From Curvibacter sp. GWA2_63_95 (GTDB taxonomy: Bacteria > Pseudomonadota > Gammaproteobacteria > Burkholderiales > Burkholderiaceae_C): a stretch of 64,000 bases of DNA. The stretch lies in assembly GCA_001795455.1 (NCBI GenBank), contig MGPB01000004.1, positions 62,001-126,000 on the forward strand, written 5' to 3'. The notes under the pieces were generated by a model. That model did not search any database and had not been told where the DNA came from. It saw nothing but the letters and a program-made list of their open reading frames with translations. Below, in pieces: positions 9,131 to 18,210 of the stretch. The number at the start of each line of letters is the position of its first letter. The first letter of the stretch is position 1. Position numbers and translations under genes: made by a program.

Positions 9131-10675
9131 ATGAGCTTGTCTTTGGTGCAGGGACGCGCCCTGCTGGGGCTGGAAGCGGTACAGGTCACGGTCGAGGTGC
9201 ATCTGGCCAATGGCCTTCCCAGCTTTGGCTTGGTCGGTCTGGCCGACGTGGAAGTGAAAGAAGCCCGTGAGCGCGTGCGCTGCGCCATCCAGAACAGCGG
9301 CCTCGAATTCCCCCACAACAAGCGCATCACCGTCAATTTGGCGCCAGCCGACCTGCCCAAAGACTCGGGTCGCCTGGACCTGCCCATCGCACTGGGCATT
9401 CTGGCGGCCAGCGGCCAGATTGATGGCGCCGCGCTGGCCCAGTACGAGTTTGCCGGTGAGTTGTCGCTGTCGGGCGCGCTGCGGCCGGTGCGCGGCGCCC
9501 TGGCCATGGCGCTGGCCTTGCGCACCGCCCAGGTCAGCACCCGTTTGGTGCTCCCCCCCGAGAGCGCCGAAGAAGCCGCCCTGGTGCCAGACTCCCATGT
9601 GGTGCGTGCCCGCCATCTGCTGGATGTGGTGCGCCACTTTGCGCCACCCCCTGCACAAGACGCACCGCCCACCCCGGAAGACCCCGATGGCTGGGTGCGC
9701 GTGCTGGGTGCGCCCCCTGGCCTGCAGCTACGCGGCCCCGACATGGCCGACGTCAAGGGCCAGGCTGGCGCCAAACGCGCACTGGAAATTGCCGCCGCAG
9801 GTGGGCATTCGCTGCTGCTCGTGGGTCCGCCAGGCTCCGGCAAGTCCATGCTGGCACACCGTTTTGCCGGGCTGCTGCCCGACATGGACACCGACGAGGC
9901 CTTGCAAAGCGCCGCCATTGGCAGCCTGTGCGGCCGCTTCGCCATGGAACGCTGGGGCCAGCGCCCCACCTGCAGCCCGCACCACACGGCCAGTGCCGTG
10001 GCTTTGGTGGGAGGCGGCTCACCGCCACGCCCTGGCGAAATCTCCTTGGCGCACCACGGCGTCCTTTTTCTGGACGAACTGCCCGAATACCCGAGGGCCG
10101 CCCTGGAGGCCCTGCGCGAGCCACTGGAGACCGGCAGCATCACCATCGCCCGGGCCGCACGGCGGGCCGAGTTCCCGGCGCGCTTCCAATTGATTGCTGC
10201 CATGAACCCCTGCCCCTGCGGCTACCAGGGCTCGCCCAGCCACAGCTGCCGCTGCACGCCCGACCAGGTGCACCGCTACCAGGCCAAGCTGAGTGGACCG
10301 CTGATGGACCGCATTGACCTGCACATCGAGGTACCCGCCCTGCCCGCCCACGAGTTGCTGGGCAGCCCGGCAGGCGAGTCAACCGAGAGCATCCGCAACC
10401 GCTGCAGTGCGGCCCGCAGCCGCGCCCTGGCGCGCCAGGGCGTGCCCAACCAAGCCCTCAGTGGGCAGGCCATTGACACCCACACCCAACTCGATGCGGC
10501 GGCCGCCAAGTTTTTGCAAGCCGCCGCCGCCCAACTGGGCTGGTCGGCCCGCAGCACCCACCGCACGCTGAAAATCGCCCGCACCATTGCCGACCTGGCC
10601 AGCGCCGAGACCACCGCCCTCGCCCATGTGGCCGAGGCCATGCAGTACCGGCGGGTGCTGCGCACGGGCTCTTGA
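9131..10675 (+). CDS. comM: YifB/ComM family AAA ATPase
   Basis: The 514-residue protein has an N-terminal ChlI/Lon-protease-like domain (about residues 1-170), a Mg-chelatase-type AAA module with Walker A GPPGSGKSML near residue 231 and Walker B FLDEL near 310, and the family's cysteine cluster NPCPCGY...SCRC. In other bacteria ComM is a hexameric helicase that helps branch migration during natural transformation. The ATG at 9131 starts the conserved MSLSLVQGRAL sequence. The longer frame from 9041 would include the NtrC site and has no family support. It converges on the solute-binding protein gene. Confidence 0.92.
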   Translation: MSLSLVQGRALLGLEAVQVTVEVHLANGLPSFGLVGLADVEVKEARERVRCAIQNSGLEFPHNKRITVNLAPADLPKDSGRLDLPIALGILAASGQIDGAALAQYEFAGELSLSGALRPVRGALAMALALRTAQVSTRLVLPPESAEEAALVPDSHVVRARHLLDVVRHFAPPPAQDAPPTPEDPDGWVRVLGAPPGLQLRGPDMADVKGQAGAKRALEIAAAGGHSLLLVGPPGSGKSMLAHRFAGLLPDMDTDEALQSAAIGSLCGRFAMERWGQRPTCSPHHTASAVALVGGGSPPRPGEISLAHHGVLFLDELPEYPRAALEALREPLETGSITIARAARRAEFPARFQLIAAMNPCPCGYQGSPSHSCRCTPDQVHRYQAKLSGPLMDRIDLHIEVPALPAHELLGSPAGESTESIRNRCSAARSRALARQGVPNQALSGQAIDTHTQLDAAAAKFLQAAAAQLGWSARSTHRTLKIARTIADLASAETTALAHVAEAMQYRRVLRTGS

Positions 10676-10740
10676 ATTTTTGCTATTGTTTTTGTAGCTG
10701 CTTGCGCAATATCTACGCGGCCTACAGCCTTATTTGGCTT
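10676..10740 (+). repeat. dispersed repeat copy at a convergent junction
   Basis: This copy of the core AGCTGCTTGCGCA family begins one base after the comM stop. Its 3' end contains the TAA stop and last codons of the solute-binding protein gene on the other strand. Confidence 0.85.
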
Positions 10741-11503
10741 GTATTTTGTGGCGCACCAGGATTTTGCTGTAGGTGCCGTTCTTCTGGATCCGGGCCAGGC
10801 CGGTGTTGAAGCGCTCTATCCACTGTTGCGCCTGTGGCAGCTGGCGCGAGATGATGAGGTAGAGCTCTACCGGATACTCCAGCCCCAGCGTCAAGGGCTT
10901 GAGGCGCAGGCCCTCGCGGCGCAGGTCACGTGTCACAAACTCCGCCACCATCTCGCTGCACCACACCGCCCGCACATGCCCGCGCTGCAGCATCTGGAAG
11001 CAATTGAGCATGTCCGGTGGGCGCTCCATGCGAGCCTGCTGGTTTTCGATAAATGGCGCCACCCGGGCAATGTTGTAGCCCTGGGGCACACAGACCGACT
11101 GGCCCGCCCAGCCCAAGGTCGGGTCGGCATCCGCAAGCACAAAGATGCGCACCACATCCGGGTACAGCGGCTGCGAAAACCAGAAATCGCGCTGACGCTC
11201 TTCGTTTTTGACGTAAGGAAAGGTACCCGTGTGCAGGCCGTTACGGGTCTCCATATAACCGCGCTGCCAAGGCATGAAACGCACCTGGGTGCTCACCCCC
11301 TGGTCCTGGAAGGCGGCGACCACCACCTCGGACAACACGCCCATGGCGGGCGCATCTTCACTGGAAAACGGCGGGTACTCGCCCGTGACCAGTTCAACAC
11401 TGGCGGGCTGGGCCTGCGCCGACAGCGCCAAGCCCAAGACCAGGCTGCAAATCCCCCACACCCTGGCTCCGGCAGACAGGCAAACGTGCATCACAAACCT
11501 CAC
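10730..11503 (-). CDS. periplasmic solute-binding protein (PBPb family)
   Basis: The 257-residue protein has a signal peptide ending ALSAQAQ and the small bilobed fold of family 3 solute-binding proteins (TGEYPPFSSEDAPAMGVLSE start, PWQRGY, VCVPQGYN and a C-terminal RIQKNGTYSKIL). Such proteins bind amino acids or act as periplasmic sensors; no permease is adjacent. The GTG at 11503 overlaps the mshN stop as GTGA, while an ATG at 11491 is the alternative start. Its last codons come from a dispersed repeat. Linkage to the pilus locus may be incidental or mean co-transcription. Confidence 0.85.
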   Translation of the reverse strand: MRFVMHVCLSAGARVWGICSLVLGLALSAQAQPASVELVTGEYPPFSSEDAPAMGVLSEVVVAAFQDQGVSTQVRFMPWQRGYMETRNGLHTGTFPYVKNEERQRDFWFSQPLYPDVVRIFVLADADPTLGWAGQSVCVPQGYNIARVAPFIENQQARMERPPDMLNCFQMLQRGHVRAVWCSEMVAEFVTRDLRREGLRLKPLTLGLEYPVELYLIISRQLPQAQQWIERFNTGLARIQKNGTYSKILVRHKIQAK

Positions 11504-12591
11504 GGTCGGTCAGTCAACGGTACTCCCTGTTGGCGCAAGTATGCCAGTACCTCGCGACTGACCGGTCCCACGCTTCTGGCTTTTTCCGCCATCTCGGCCG
11601 CAGGTACGGTCTGGCCCAGCGCAGCCAGAGACACGGCGGCCCCCAGCAGCCAGCGCTGTTCGCTGGGGCGCGATTGCAGGGCGGTGGTGTACGCCTGCAC
11701 ACTGTCCTGGTGACGCCCCAGACGCTGTGCAGCGTTGGCGCGCAAGGCCCACAGCTCGGGCTGGTTGACCAACTGGGGCTCCAGGCGGGTCAGCAGCTCC
11801 CACACGACGGCAGGGCGGCCTTCGGCCAGTTCCATGCGGGCGAGTTCGCGCACCATCGGCACCAGGCTTGCGCTGACCGCTCCCGGCGGGCTGCGTTCTG
11901 CCGTGGCCACGGCCTCTTGCAGGGTGCTGATGGCGGTGTCTCGCGCCCCGCTGGCCCATAAGGCCTGGGCTTGGGCCAGCGCTTCCCGCCCGGCTTGTTG
12001 AGGGCGACCGGCCGGCGCGGCGTCCAGAGCCGCTGGCTGGGGCTTGGCAGGCGTCTGGGTCGCAGGGGTCGGTGCGGCCTGAGGCGCACTGGCAGCGGCA
12101 CGTACAGCCTTGGCTGGCGCCGCCGCCAGCGCCTCCACCGCAGGCGGTGGCGGGGCCACCAAGCTGGACAAGGTTGCATCCATGCGCAAACCCAAGCGGA
12201 CCGGCCCAGAAGACGCAATCCCCACCGGGGCGGGCAGTGGCGTCGCCACCACCGCGGGCGCCGACGTGGGCTGGGTATCCGCCACCGGCGCCGGGTCGGA
12301 AGCTACGGCCACAGCCTCCGGCACAACAGGAGCTGCCACGGATGGCACCTGTGGCACTGGCGACGGCGGAGCAGGGACAAGCGGCGCTTGCTGCAAACTC
12401 CACCAAACAAAGCCCCCCGCCACCAGCGCGGCAAGGGGCAGAAGCCCTGTGGCCCAGCGCAAGGCGGGTGAAGGGCGCCGCGCAGGCACCGCCGCCACGC
12501 TGGCGGTGTGGCGGCGCAGCGGGTCTGCGGTCCCTGCAGCGGGTGATTGGCGCTGGTCCAGGTCGCGCAGCATTTTGTTGATGACGCTCAT
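11500..12591 (-). CDS. mshN: MSHA biogenesis protein MshN (TPR protein)
   Basis: The 363-residue product starts MSVINKMLRDLDQRQ, the characteristic N-terminus of MshN-like proteins. A single membrane span lies near residues 45-65, followed by a long Pro/Ala-rich linker and C-terminal TPR-like helices (about residues 220-360). It is thought to help assemble the pilus machine at the inner membrane or periplasm. The ATG at 12591 overlaps the end of mshM by four bases; the open frame extends upstream to 12756 but only inside mshM. Confidence 0.85.
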   Translation of the reverse strand: MSVINKMLRDLDQRQSPAAGTADPLRRHTASVAAVPARRPSPALRWATGLLPLAALVAGGFVWWSLQQAPLVPAPPSPVPQVPSVAAPVVPEAVAVASDPAPVADTQPTSAPAVVATPLPAPVGIASSGPVRLGLRMDATLSSLVAPPPPAVEALAAAPAKAVRAAASAPQAAPTPATQTPAKPQPAALDAAPAGRPQQAGREALAQAQALWASGARDTAISTLQEAVATAERSPPGAVSASLVPMVRELARMELAEGRPAVVWELLTRLEPQLVNQPELWALRANAAQRLGRHQDSVQAYTTALQSRPSEQRWLLGAAVSLAALGQTVPAAEMAEKARSVGPVSREVLAYLRQQGVPLTDRP

Positions 12592-13487
12592 TCCCACTCT
12601 CCTTGGGTACTGCGCAGGTGCCGCGCACCCGACGCCGGCCACAGTCGGCGCCACCACGGGGGGTGCCGCGCCACCCCCGGCGTGTCCCGTGCGGCCATGC
12701 GCACATGGGCAGCGGTGACCCTGTGCCGGTCTTCCCCGTAGGCCAGCATGAGGCATTTGTGGGCCAGGATATTGATCAGGCGGGGCACACCACCACTGGC
12801 TTGCGCAATGGCGCGTGCGGCGGCCGGGGTGAACACATCGGTATCGGTAGCCTCCCCCTGTGCCGCACGTTGCAAGCGGTGCACCAGGTAGCCCTGCACA
12901 CGCGCAGCGTGCATGGGGCCCAGGTATTCGCTGAAGGTAATGCGCTGCAAGAGCTGGCGAATTTCTGGCCGCGCAAGTTTGTCATCCAGGTCTGGCTGCC
13001 CCAGCAGCACCAGTTGCAGCAGCTTGCGTTTTTCGGTTTCCAGGTTCGAAAGCAGGCGCAAGCTCTCGACCGTCCGCACCGGAATGGCCTGCGCCTCGTC
13101 GATACACACCACCACCCGGTGCCCCTGCTCGGCATGCGCCAGCAGGCACTGGGCCAAGGTAGCCATCAGTTGGTGGCGCAACACGGGCAACTGGACAGGC
13201 TGCCCCAACTCTCGGCACAAGGCCACCAGCAAATCGTCCGGTCCCATGTCGGGATTGGGGATGTAGGCAGTGACACACTCGCCCTGCAAGGTTTTGAGCA
13301 GTTGGCGGCACAACACGGTCTTGCCACAGCCCAGCTCACCCACCACCTTGAGAAAACCCTCGCCACTGCGCAAGGCCACCAGCAGCATGTTCAACGAGGC
13401 CTGGGCGCCTTCGTGGGCGAAGAAGAAATCCGTATCCGGCGTGATGGAAAACGGGGCCTCCCGCAGCGAAAAGTGCCCCAGGTACAT
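12588..13487 (-). CDS. mshM: MSHA biogenesis ATPase MshM (ExeA-like)
   Basis: The 299-residue AAA protein resembles ExeA and MshM: it opens MYLGHFSLREAPFSITPD, has Walker A GELGCGKT at residues 50-57 and Walker B VVVCIDEAQ near 127, and ends its ATPase part with GGVPRLINILAHKCLMLAY. Members help place or assemble the secretin through the cell wall. The ATG overlaps the mshL stop by one base. No C-terminal peptidoglycan-binding domain is visible. Confidence 0.9.
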   Translation of the reverse strand: MYLGHFSLREAPFSITPDTDFFFAHEGAQASLNMLLVALRSGEGFLKVVGELGCGKTVLCRQLLKTLQGECVTAYIPNPDMGPDDLLVALCRELGQPVQLPVLRHQLMATLAQCLLAHAEQGHRVVVCIDEAQAIPVRTVESLRLLSNLETEKRKLLQLVLLGQPDLDDKLARPEIRQLLQRITFSEYLGPMHAARVQGYLVHRLQRAAQGEATDTDVFTPAAARAIAQASGGVPRLINILAHKCLMLAYGEDRHRVTAAHVRMAARDTPGVARHPPWWRRLWPASGARHLRSTQGEWE

Positions 13488-15235
13488 CACTTGACTTGGT
13501 TGCCGTCGATCTGGATCACGCGCGCACGCGCGGCATCCATGTCGTCCAGCGCGGCGCGTGTGCGGCGGCCCTGGGCTTCCCAATCCGCGGCAGAGCGGAT
13601 GATGGTCGGCTTGATCAGCACGATCACTTCTTTCTTGCGGCCTTGCGTGGCGCGATTGCCAAACAAGGCCCCCAGCCCCGGCATGCCGGTAGTGCCCGGA
13701 ATGCCCGAGGCGTTGCGGCTGGACTCCAGCTGCATCAGCCCGCCAATCGCCACGATATTGCCGTCCTGGATACGCACCAGCGTGTCGGTTTCATTCACGC
13801 TGCTGGACGCCAGTGGCAAGCGGTAGTTGCCCACACTGCCCAAGTCCACCTGTTTGGTCTTCTCGGTCACGGTGGTGAGCGAGGGGTGTACATGCAAGGT
13901 GACATTCACGCCGTCGTCAATCTGCGGCGTCACGTCCAGCGAGATACCCGAGAAAAACGGTGTCAGGGTGACGGTAGGCATCGTGGTGTTGCTGCTGGTC
14001 GTGGTGGAGCTGCTGGTGGAGGTACCACCGGTCACGCCCGTCACGTAAAACTCGTCAGAGCCTACCTTCAGCACCGCTTTCTGGTTGTTCAGCGTGGCCA
14101 GGCGCGGGCTGGACAAGGTCTGCACGTCGCCCTGGGTTTCCAGAAACCCCAGCACGGCACCAAACTGGCTGGTGGCCAGCGCCAAGCCAAACAGGCCACC
14201 GCCGCTGGCCACCGCCGGGAAGGCTACCGCGCCGTTGATGGTGGTGGTGCCTTGCACGAAGGCATTGGTGCTGGTCACGCCACTGCCAATCACGCCCACT
14301 GCGGCCTGCCCATTCACATCGCTCCCCATGGCACCCCAGTTGACGCCGCTTTGGTAACCATCGCGCAGCTCCACCTCCACCACTTTGGCTTCCAGCATGA
14401 CCTGGCGCTCCACCGAGGCCTGGGTGGCTTTCAAAAACTTGTCGACTTGTCGCAATTCTTCGGGCATGGCACGCACGGCCAAAATGCCGGCTTGCGGACT
14501 GGACACCACATTGCGTCCCTCGCCCGTGCCCACCAGGCTGCGCACCGATGCGGCCAGCTCACCCCAGAAATCGGAACGCGAGGTGGTGGAGACGCGGCTG
14601 TTTTCCGGTTGCTGGGTGGTCGTTGCGGTGCTATTGGCAGACGTCGAGGACGTGCCTGCGGTGGTGCTTTGCAGACCCGCCCCGGAGGACACCCGCAACT
14701 CGCTGCTGCCCGAGCGCAGCGAGGTGGGGTAGTTGACCGTGAACACACGGGTCTGCAAGGTTGGTGCGTAGACAGTGATGCGGCGGCCATCGATCTTGAA
14801 GTCGTAGCCATACACGTCGCGGATGGCTTCCAGGGCTTCCACCACGGTCACGCCCCGCAGGGTGACGGACAAGGTGCCCGAGACATCGGGATGCATCAGC
14901 ATGCTGTAGCGCGTATCTGCCACGATGGCCAGAAACACCTCGCGCGCCTGTGCATTGTTGACCAGCAGGTCCAGCCGAGGCTCGGGGGGCAAGGCAACGG
15001 GGGGCGGGGCCGGTTCAGCCAGCGCATCGGACACCTTGGCGGGCACCACCGCGCTGGGCGCCGCCGCGGGCAACTCCGCGCGCACAGCAGCACTCACATC
15101 GGGGGTGCGCAATGGGCGGTCCAGCGCAGCGCAGCCGCTGAGCACCCCAACACCCAGCAAGGACCAGACAGCCAGCGCCGGTCGGCGTGGGGTGGAAGAC
15201 AGGACGACAAATTCTTTCATGGGGCGGGACTTCAC
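13487..15235 (-). CDS. mshL: MSHA pilus secretin MshL
   Basis: This 582-residue outer-membrane secretin forms the channel through which the pilus passes. A lipobox LSGC follows the hydrophobic N-terminal stretch, so it is a lipoprotein. An N-terminal secretin/TonB short domain precedes the C-terminal secretin domain, whose end carries the usual NIVAIGGLM and RKKEVIVLIKPTII segments. A Ser/Thr-rich loop lies near residues 195-215. The GTG at 15235 overlaps mshK by four bases; an ATG at 15220 is an alternative. Confidence 0.93.
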   Translation of the reverse strand: MKSRPMKEFVVLSSTPRRPALAVWSLLGVGVLSGCAALDRPLRTPDVSAAVRAELPAAAPSAVVPAKVSDALAEPAPPPVALPPEPRLDLLVNNAQAREVFLAIVADTRYSMLMHPDVSGTLSVTLRGVTVVEALEAIRDVYGYDFKIDGRRITVYAPTLQTRVFTVNYPTSLRSGSSELRVSSGAGLQSTTAGTSSTSANSTATTTQQPENSRVSTTSRSDFWGELAASVRSLVGTGEGRNVVSSPQAGILAVRAMPEELRQVDKFLKATQASVERQVMLEAKVVEVELRDGYQSGVNWGAMGSDVNGQAAVGVIGSGVTSTNAFVQGTTTINGAVAFPAVASGGGLFGLALATSQFGAVLGFLETQGDVQTLSSPRLATLNNQKAVLKVGSDEFYVTGVTGGTSTSSSTTTSSNTTMPTVTLTPFFSGISLDVTPQIDDGVNVTLHVHPSLTTVTEKTKQVDLGSVGNYRLPLASSSVNETDTLVRIQDGNIVAIGGLMQLESSRNASGIPGTTGMPGLGALFGNRATQGRKKEVIVLIKPTIIRSAADWEAQGRRTRAALDDMDAARARVIQIDGNQVK

Positions 15236-15672
15236 GGTTTCACTCCTGCGCAGGGAGCTGCGGGGGTCACGACAGATTGGGATCGGCTACGGGCTTTGGC
15301 GACCGGCGCCGCACAAGGTACAGCAGGCTTGGACACACTGCGCTGGATGCCTCCAAAGCGGGGCACCTTGGTCAATTGTTTGCCATCCCGCAGCCACACC
15401 TCGGTTTCGGTGATGCGTTCCAGTTTGGCGTTTCCCACCTTGTGGCCCACAGCCACCAGGCGTGTGCCCACCACCAGGTGGGGCTTGCCGTCCCGCACCA
15501 CCACCGCCATCCCGGGCGCAGGCGCAGCACCCGCAGCGCCTCCGGGCAGGGTGCTGGCCTCAGGCGGCGGCGTGGTCGGGTCTCTGAACTCTTGCGCATG
15601 GGCCGCTATGACAAGCAGCCCCCCCAATGTGCCCACGGCCACCGCACGTGCAAGGCAACGCATGTACGTCAT
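15232..15672 (-). CDS. mshK: MSHA biogenesis protein MshK
   Basis: A small 146-residue exported protein with a signal peptide ending IAAHAQ, followed by FRDPTTPP and a HP-type domain (GKPHLVVGTRLVAVGHKVG) like MshK and the GspC/PilP group. These proteins link the inner-membrane assembly to the secretin. Overlaps of four bases with both neighbours show translational coupling. The name rests on the position between MshJ and MshL as much as on sequence. Confidence 0.78.
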   Translation of the reverse strand: MTYMRCLARAVAVGTLGGLLVIAAHAQEFRDPTTPPPEASTLPGGAAGAAPAPGMAVVVRDGKPHLVVGTRLVAVGHKVGNAKLERITETEVWLRDGKQLTKVPRFGGIQRSVSKPAVPCAAPVAKARSRSQSVVTPAAPCAGVKP

Positions 15673-16283
15673 GGTTGCACCTCCAGCACAAACACCTGCA
15701 GGGTCAATTCGGGCGGCTGTTTTTCACTGCGCAGTTGCATGGGCCCCCATCGCAAATTCGGCAGGGCCTGCTCCAGGCTTTTGACGTATTTGAGCAATTC
15801 TCCGTAGGGGCCAGAGACTTTGAGTTCGACCCCGCGGCGGGTGATGCCAGGCACCGCGCTGTCCTTGCCTGCGGCAGCGCCAGCGGCCAGCGTGGCCGTG
15901 GACAACAAGGTCAGGCCCTCGCGGCGGCGCAAAAACTCCGCCAACACCGGCTCCAGGGCCGGGCTGCCGCTGTCAGCGTCGGCCGCAATGCGACCCTGAA
16001 ACTCCGCCAGCTTTTGCTGCAAGGCGGCCACCTCGGTGCGCAGCGGCAAGTTCACATCCACGGGCTTGGGCGCCTTCTGCAATTCGGTGCGCAGGCGCTG
16101 CAACTCGGCATTCTGGGCAGCGTATTGCTGGGTTTGCAACTGGTGAGCGCCCGCTGCGGGAGACAACCACAACACATCGGCCAGAGCCAGGCAGCAGGCA
16201 ATCACCGACACAAACACAAACGCCCGCTCCCGCAGGCTCAGGGCATCAATACGTGCACTTTGCTGGAGCCACCAATGTTTCAT
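15669..16283 (-). CDS. mshJ: MSHA biogenesis protein MshJ (PilO-like)
   Basis: The 204-residue protein has one N-terminal membrane span (about residues 20-40), a coiled-coil region rich in Gln, Leu and Glu, and a C-terminal ferredoxin-like domain (GVELKVSGPYGELLKYVKSLE). This is the PilO/MshJ layout of the inner-membrane alignment complex. The ATG at 16283 overlaps the upstream gene by four bases; the longer open frame to 16475 is a shadow of that gene. Confidence 0.88.
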   Translation of the reverse strand: MKHWWLQQSARIDALSLRERAFVFVSVIACCLALADVLWLSPAAGAHQLQTQQYAAQNAELQRLRTELQKAPKPVDVNLPLRTEVAALQQKLAEFQGRIAADADSGSPALEPVLAEFLRRREGLTLLSTATLAAGAAAGKDSAVPGITRRGVELKVSGPYGELLKYVKSLEQALPNLRWGPMQLRSEKQPPELTLQVFVLEVQP

Positions 16284-16948
16284 GGGGTGCCTCCTGCCGC
16301 GGACACCACCGGCGCCGGTGGTTGGGCACTCACCAGCGTGAATGACCAGGCCTCGCGCCCGGTGGGGGCTGCCGTGGCCTCGGCCGTCGCCTTGGCCAAG
16401 CGTGCGCTCTGTACTTTGACCGTGGCCAGGCGCAGGCCCTGCATCAGCGGGCTGAAGGCGAGCCGATTTACCCATTCATTCAAGGCCGAAGGCTCCAGGG
16501 TGTAGCCCGTCACTTCCAAGCGTGTTGCATCAGCATCCACCCCGGTCAGCCACACCGGCCCGGGGATGCTGCGTGACACCAAGGCCAACCGGTCTGAGTG
16601 CGCTGCGCCAGGCACCATACGCCCCTCTTGCAAGGCCAGCAGCACTTTCTCTTGGGCTTGCACCTGGCTGCGCAGGCTTTGCACCTGGGCTTGCAAGTCC
16701 GGGCTCAGCGGAGCCGCACTGGCGGCATTGGCCAGCAGGGCCGATTGCAGGCTCGCCAGCTCCGTGGCCTGGCTCGCCTTGAGCTGCGCCATCTCTGCGG
16801 CGCTGCGGCCCAGGTTCCAGACCCAAGCCGCACACAGACCGCCGCCCAACACCACGAAGACGGCCAGCGCCTGCGCCATGGTCTGCGCAGAAAAATAGCG
16901 CTTGGGCGCCAGCAACAGGGGAGTACAAAGGTTGATTTGCTGCGGCAT
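16280..16948 (-). CDS. PilN-domain pilus assembly protein (MshI2)
   Basis: The 222-residue protein starts MPQQINLCTPLLLAPKRYFS, as PilN-type proteins start with an INL motif that docks to PilM. A single membrane span and a coiled coil follow, then a PilN-like fold (PGPVWLTGVDADATRLEVTG). It sits between the PilM-like MshI and the PilO-like MshJ, the place of MshI2 in other loci. It completes a PilM-N-O-P style platform. Confidence 0.85.
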   Translation of the reverse strand: MPQQINLCTPLLLAPKRYFSAQTMAQALAVFVVLGGGLCAAWVWNLGRSAAEMAQLKASQATELASLQSALLANAASAAPLSPDLQAQVQSLRSQVQAQEKVLLALQEGRMVPGAAHSDRLALVSRSIPGPVWLTGVDADATRLEVTGYTLEPSALNEWVNRLAFSPLMQGLRLATVKVQSARLAKATAEATAAPTGREAWSFTLVSAQPPAPVVSAAGGTP

Positions 16949-16956
16949 GGTCGGTC

Positions 16957-18042
16957 CTACAGATTGCGGACTTCGGTGCGCAACAGCACACCGACCAAGG
17001 GCAGACAGTACGCGGCATCTTCCGTGTCCATGGGCGGCAAACCCGTCCACTGCGTGGCAATGTCCAGCACGCCCACGGTTTGCCCGATTTCGCGCCCCAG
17101 CCAATCGGCCAATTCTTGGGAGCGGGCGCCTGCAAACACACGGACCCCAGCCAGGTGCAACTGGGTCCAGGAGCGCTCCCACAAGTCCAGCGAACGCTGC
17201 ACTTCCACCACCAGGCGCTGGGCCCGTTCATGGTCGGCCTGGGCCGCGTTACCAACCCCCAAACCGGGAGCCGAGCTACGTGCATCGGAATAGTCGTTGC
17301 CATAGGCGACACCGCCCACGCTGTAGTCGGGCACGTATTCGCTCACCGGGGTGTAACTCTCCGGGGCCGCAGCCACACCGCCCTGCCCCCAGGCCATGGC
17401 CATGAAACCGTCGGGCAGCTCCAGGCGCCGGGTGTAATACAGCTCTTCATTGGCGCTGATGGTGAGCAGGGCCTGCTTGCCATCGGTCAGCACCAGCGCC
17501 GCAGTGGCCCGCTCCGTGCTGCCGTCACCCTGCGCCACCAAGCTTTGCAGGTTGCGCTGTGCGGTCTCCTGGACGTCAATCACACTCACGTCCCACTGCA
17601 TGGCATCGGCCAGCGCCATGGCGTCGCGCACCACGGTGTTTTGGGTGGCCACCACAAACAGGTGCGCCTGACCTTTTTCCTGGCCATCGCCTAACCGCAT
17701 CACGTCCAGGGTGATGTCGTCCAGATGGGAGTTCACCAAGTCCCGCACCTGGTAGCGTGCAGCAGCGCGCAGCTCTTCAGGTGGCACGGCGGGGGCGTCG
17801 ATCTGCAAAAACTGGTACTGCTCGGGGCGCAGCATGATGTGGGCTTGCAGGCCCTTCAGGCCCAAGGCCTGCAAGCGTTGCAGCAAGTCCTCGCGGCTGT
17901 CGCCCCCTTGGCGCTCCACACCCATGCCAGTGACTTCATAGCCACGGCCGACCGGGCGCGCCCGCACATAGGCCAAGGTCTGGTCGGACCATGAAACGAC
18001 CAGCAGGTCCGCCGAAGACTTGCGTTGCCAGGGCCAGCGCAT
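16957..18042 (-). CDS. mshI: MSHA biogenesis protein MshI (PilM-like)
   Basis: The 361-residue product starts MRWPWQRK and lacks a membrane segment. Its fold is the actin/PilM type (LRPEQYQFLQIDAPAVPPEE, then VIDVQETAQRN), expected on the cytoplasmic face of the inner membrane. ATG at 18042 is chosen; the frame extends 13 codons further without a better ribosome site. It is separated from mshQ by about 170 bases, the largest gap in the locus apart from the mshA flanks. Confidence 0.85.
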   Translation of the reverse strand: MRWPWQRKSSADLLVVSWSDQTLAYVRARPVGRGYEVTGMGVERQGGDSREDLLQRLQALGLKGLQAHIMLRPEQYQFLQIDAPAVPPEELRAAARYQVRDLVNSHLDDITLDVMRLGDGQEKGQAHLFVVATQNTVVRDAMALADAMQWDVSVIDVQETAQRNLQSLVAQGDGSTERATAALVLTDGKQALLTISANEELYYTRRLELPDGFMAMAWGQGGVAAAPESYTPVSEYVPDYSVGGVAYGNDYSDARSSAPGLGVGNAAQADHERAQRLVVEVQRSLDLWERSWTQLHLAGVRVFAGARSQELADWLGREIGQTVGVLDIATQWTGLPPMDTEDAAYCLPLVGVLLRTEVRNL

Positions 18043-18128
18043 GGTCAGCGGGCCTTCCGGGCGGAAACACACAGGGTGCAATGGAGCGTTGCTTCGATCA
18101 TGTTGGGTGACGGGGCGGAGCGGCTTGC

Positions 18129-18185
18129 TCTCATTTTAATAGCTGGTTGCGCAATCATGACAGCCTTTGGAGGCAGTATTTCACA
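18129..18185 (+). repeat. dispersed repeat copy between mshQ and mshI (diverged)
   Basis: AATAGCTGGTTGCGCAATC followed by a GGAGGCAGTATTT tail matches the repeat family with several changes. It fills part of the mshQ-mshI gap. Confidence 0.65.
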
Positions 18186-18210
18186 GGAGTGGAGGTTTTC
18201 TCGTTGGTAC

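Noticed and set aside
13496-15784. A 762-codon frame opposite mshL and mshK
   Set aside because: It is antisense to conserved pilus genes and rich in His, Gln and Gly as expected of a shadow frame.
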